In this document: piece after piece, positions 7,712 to 9,783 of the stretch | How the letters are laid out: the number at the start of each line of letters is the position of its first letter | Numbering within the stretch: the first letter of the stretch is position 1 | NCBI GenBank assembly: GCA_020063525.1 | Contig: JAGUUJ010000061.1 | Location: forward strand, 1 to 9,783 | Direction of reading: 5' to 3' | Source: Candidatus Omnitrophota bacterium | GTDB taxonomy: Bacteria; Omnitrophota; Gorgyraeia; Gygaellales; Profunditerraquicolaceae | DNA: 9,783 nt | Made by a program: the position numbers and the translations under genes | Notes under the pieces: generated by a model | Database searches by the model: none | What the model saw: the letters and a program-made list of their open reading frames with translations, nothing else | What the model was told of the DNA's origin: nothing

Positions 7712-9750
7712 ACAAGATTCTTTTTATTACTTTAAGCAATATAGGCGATTGTATCCTGACTTTACCGGTTTTGGATGCTTTGAGAGAGAATCTTCCTCAG
7801 GCTAAAATTACAGTCCTGGCTGGCTCCCGTCCGAAAGAGATATTCCAGGGTAATCCGCATATAAATAGGCTTATTATCTACGATAAGCATTCCGGATTAA
7901 AAGAGAAGATAAAATTATTTAATACACTCAGGAAAGAACGTTTTGATATGGTTGTGGACCTGCGTAACAGTTTTCTGGGAGCGTTTTTGCCTGCGCAAAA
8001 GAAGACTTCTCCTTTTTTGGTTATTCCAAAAGATATCAAACACATGAAAGATAGGCACCTGTATAGAATTTCAAATCCCTGCCTCGCCGGCAGGCAGGTC
8101 AAATTCCAAATTCCAAGTAAAATACAAAAGGCCTCTTTGTATATTAAACTGGAAGATGAAGAATACGTTAAAAATATTTTGAGAGAAAATAATATAACCG
8201 GCCAAGATAAGATAATCATTATTTCTGCCGGTGCAAGAAGCCATATCAAAAGATGGGCTCAGGATAAATTTGTAGAATTAATCCCGTCTTTAATTAAAGA
8301 ATTTGGGGTAAAGGTAGTTTTGGTAGGAGATACGGCCGACGCCCATATTAATAAATACATAGTCCGGAATTCCCGGCATCCTGTTGTAGATTTAAGCGCA
8401 AAGACAAATATTACCGAACTTGCCTGTTTATTAAAGAAATCCAAACTTGTTATTACTAATGACAGTGCCACGCTTCACCTCGCCAGCTACCTAAATATAC
8501 CTATTGTGGCAATTTTCGGTCCTACCAATGAAATAAAGTATGGTCCCTGGTCCGGGATATATTCTATAGTTAAAAAAGATATTTTTTGCCGGCCTTGCGA
8601 AAAGGCACAATGCAGGTTTGGTACTTTAAAATGCATGCAACTTATAAAAACAGAGGATGTTTTGAGGCAAGCCAGAAGTATATTAATTCCGAACACCGAA
8701 CACCGAACACCGAACACCGAGTATAAACGCATACTTATCGTGCGCACAGATAGAATCGGAGATGTGCTTTTATCAACGCCGGTAATCAAAGCACTCAGGG
8801 ATAATTACCCCTATGCCTACATAGCTATGATGGTAAGCCCTTATGGAAAGAATATAATAGAGGATAATCCTTATTTGGATGAGGTGATCATCTATGACAA
8901 AGACGGTAAGCATAAAAGTTGGCAAAGGTCCTTAAAATTTGCCCGGAACTTAAAGAAAAAAAGATTTGACTTGGCTCTTGTTCTTCATCCCACTAACCGT
9001 GTGCATCTGGTGACTTTTTTTGCCGGCATACGCCGCAGGATTGGTTATAACCGCAAACTTGGATTTTTACTTACAGACAGAATAAAACACACCAAACAAT
9101 TAGGCCAAAAGCATGAATTAGAGTATGCCCTGGATTTAGTCAGATACTTAGGCATTGAACCAAAAGACAAAACCCTATTTATGCCTATAAAACCGGAATC
9201 AGAAAGGTGGGCGGAAGAATTATTTAAACAGCAAGGTTTAAAGAAGACTGATAGATTATTAGCCATTCATCCGGGCGCAAGTTGTCCTTCCAAAATCTGG
9301 CCGAATGAGAGATTCGCTGATGCGGCCGCTAGATTAATCGAAAGATACGGATTTAAGGTTTTGGTGATTGCCGGTCCAAAAGATCTGGCATTGGCCGAGA
9401 GCGTAATTAAACATATGCCTAAGCCTGCGATTAATCTAGCAGGGAAAACCTCAGTCAGCCAATTAGCCAGCGTCCTGAAGAGATGCAACTTGTTTATCTC
9501 TAACGATTCCGGGCCAGTGCATATTGCTGCTGCGCTAGGCACTCCGGTAATTTCTATATTCGGCAGGAATCAGAAGGGGTTAAGCCCTACGCGTTGGGGA
9601 CTCGCTGGCAAAAAAGATAGGATTCTGCATAAAGAAGTCAGTTGCATAGAATGCCTGGCTCATAACTGCACTAAAGAATTCGCGTGTCTTTCGGCAATAA
9701 CTGTAGATGATGTAGTAAACGCTGCAGATTCGCTCGACCTCTTTTTATAG
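7705..9750 (+). CDS. Double heptosyltransferase-like protein: GT9-GT9 fusion joined by a repeat-encoded linker
   Basis: The protein has 681 residues, about twice the GT9 length. Domain 1 (about 1-325): KILFITLSNIGDCILTLP (4-21), KRWAQDKF (182-189), TNDSATLHLAS (251-261), IFGPTNE (270-276) and a Cys cluster C-x2-C-x4-C-x6-C (295-310). Domain 2 (about 341-681): KRILIVRTDRIGDVLLSTP (341-359), HPGASCPSKIWP (522-533), SNDSGPVHIAAALG (599-612) and a Cys cluster C-x2-C-x4-C-x5-C (647-661). Both probably transfer ADP-activated heptose or a similar sugar to LPS core. In domain 1 the usual DSGPxH motif reads DSATLH, so its donor or activity may differ. Domain 1 also carries a hairpin/heptamer insert (residues about 123-138), and the domains are joined by residues 329-339, encoded by a CGAACAC array. 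The start overlaps the previous gene by 7 nt. This is the last gene of the visible operon. Confidence 0.88.
   Translation: MVNKILFITLSNIGDCILTLPVLDALRENLPQAKITVLAGSRPKEIFQGNPHINRLIIYDKHSGLKEKIKLFNTLRKERFDMVVDLRNSFLGAFLPAQKKTSPFLVIPKDIKHMKDRHLYRISNPCLAGRQVKFQIPSKIQKASLYIKLEDEEYVKNILRENNITGQDKIIIISAGARSHIKRWAQDKFVELIPSLIKEFGVKVVLVGDTADAHINKYIVRNSRHPVVDLSAKTNITELACLLKKSKLVITNDSATLHLASYLNIPIVAIFGPTNEIKYGPWSGIYSIVKKDIFCRPCEKAQCRFGTLKCMQLIKTEDVLRQARSILIPNTEHRTPNTEYKRILIVRTDRIGDVLLSTPVIKALRDNYPYAYIAMMVSPYGKNIIEDNPYLDEVIIYDKDGKHKSWQRSLKFARNLKKKRFDLALVLHPTNRVHLVTFFAGIRRRIGYNRKLGFLLTDRIKHTKQLGQKHELEYALDLVRYLGIEPKDKTLFMPIKPESERWAEELFKQQGLKKTDRLLAIHPGASCPSKIWPNERFADAAARLIERYGFKVLVIAGPKDLALAESVIKHMPKPAINLAGKTSVSQLASVLKRCNLFISNDSGPVHIAAALGTPVISIFGRNQKGLSPTRWGLAGKKDRILHKEVSCIECLAHNCTKEFACLSAITVDDVVNAADSLDLFL
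8071..8116. repeat. CCTGCCT/AGGCAGG hairpin with AAATTCC heptamers, inside GT9 domain 1
   Basis: A palindromic core with arms CCTGCCT (8078-8084) and AGGCAGG (8092-8098) surrounds the 7-nt loop CGCCGGC. On its right are AAATTCC twice (8101-8107, 8108-8114) and a partial copy. On its left TCAAATCC (8071-8078) partly duplicates the right-hand TCAAATTCC (8099-8107). In the host frame the core encodes PCLAGRQ and the flank KFQIP. The insert replaces the usual short segment between the H-x3-DR motif and the LYIKLED stretch of GT9. I recall similar GC-rich palindromes inside genes of uncultivated lineages, but this is memory and not a search result. Confidence 0.75.
8690..8720. repeat. CGAACAC heptamer array (4 copies) at the GT9-GT9 junction
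   Basis: There are four perfect CGAACAC units (8690-8717) followed by CGA. In frame it encodes the linker PNTEHRTPNTE, with a seven-residue period. It falls between the last helix of GT9 domain 1 (VLRQARSIL) and the first strand of domain 2 (KRILIV), the exact place where two separate genes would have had a stop and a start. All three sense frames are free of stops. Confidence 0.88.
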
Positions 9751-9778
9751 TTGATTTAATTGAAATTTATGCTAAAAT
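9751..9778 (+). promoter_or_regulatory. Candidate sigma70-type promoter with extended -10
   Basis: A -35-like TTGATT (9751-9756) lies 16 nt upstream of TAAAAT (9773-9778), which is preceded by TG at 9770-9771 as in an extended -10 element (TGCTAAAAT). It begins directly after the stop codon of the last GT9 gene, in the only noncoding stretch of the window. It would drive a gene beyond the window end. The AT-rich context makes chance matches possible, so this is a moderate call. Confidence 0.5.
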
Positions 9779-9783
9779 TATAG

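Noticed and set aside
7878..8249. Longest antisense open frame (123 codons)
   Set aside because: It is fully covered by a strongly supported GT9 gene on the + strand, resembles no known protein and includes the reverse of the hairpin repeat.
1..8720. CRISPR array or insertion sequence as an explanation of the repeats
   Set aside because: The units are 7 nt, directly tandem and without unique spacers, and there is no cas gene or transposase in the window.
8677..8725. AGTATA on both sides of the CGAACAC array as a target-site duplication
   Set aside because: Six AT-rich bases, offset from the array edge on the left by seven bases, and no comparable duplication at the other arrays. Probably chance.
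8487..8789. Antisense open frame containing a SVFGVRCSVFG-like repeat
   Set aside because: It is open partly because the reverse complement of the CGAACAC array is also stop-free. It lies wholly inside the GT9-GT9 gene and shows no family motif.

Overview
The window is a stretch of a lipopolysaccharide (LPS) assembly operon from a Gram-negative bacterium with AT-rich coding sequence. All six genes lie on the + strand and overlap end to end by 4 to 47 nt, with no intergenic space until position 9750. LpxK, a lipid A-type acyltransferase and several GT9 (heptosyltransferase-like) domains imply a lipid A plus core oligosaccharide outer membrane. The fused glycosyltransferases and the small repeats inside genes resemble what I associate with uncultivated lineages such as Candidatus Omnitrophota. 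That placement is an impression from protein style, not something the sequence proves.

Layout: (1) the 3' part of lpxK (lipid A 4'-kinase), whose 5' end lies outside the window; (2) a fusion of an LpxL/HtrB-type acyltransferase with an ELM1-type glycosyltransferase-like domain; (3) a GT4-GT9 fusion glycosyltransferase; (4) a second GT4 glycosyltransferase, paralogous to the GT4 half of gene 3; (5) a membrane-anchored NodB-type polysaccharide deacetylase lacking one expected metal-binding histidine; (6) a WaaF-like GT9 heptosyltransferase; (7) a GT9-GT9 double heptosyltransferase. After the last stop there is a plausible sigma70-type promoter that probably drives the next unit. No RNA gene, CRISPR array, transposase or terminator was seen.

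Read together, the genes finish lipid A (phosphorylation, acylation) and then build the core: seven glycosyltransferase-type domains in five polypeptides (one ELM1-like, two GT4, four GT9), with a deacetylase that may trim an N-acetyl sugar at the periplasmic face. The near-zero spacing suggests translational coupling and a fixed stoichiometry.

The most unusual signal is not a gene. Five places inside coding sequence carry short arrays of heptanucleotides, each with a different unit (GCCGCAC, CAGCTTA, a GAACAGA-like unit, AAATTCC, CGAACAC). Every array keeps its host frame open, and every unit is free of stop codons in all three sense frames, so it encodes the same cyclic heptapeptide whichever frame it is read in. 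In two of the five a GC-rich hairpin sits between heptamer copies. One array lies exactly at the seam of the GT9-GT9 fusion. They could be a family of frame-tolerant coding repeats, or slow phase-variation switches in surface-polysaccharide genes.
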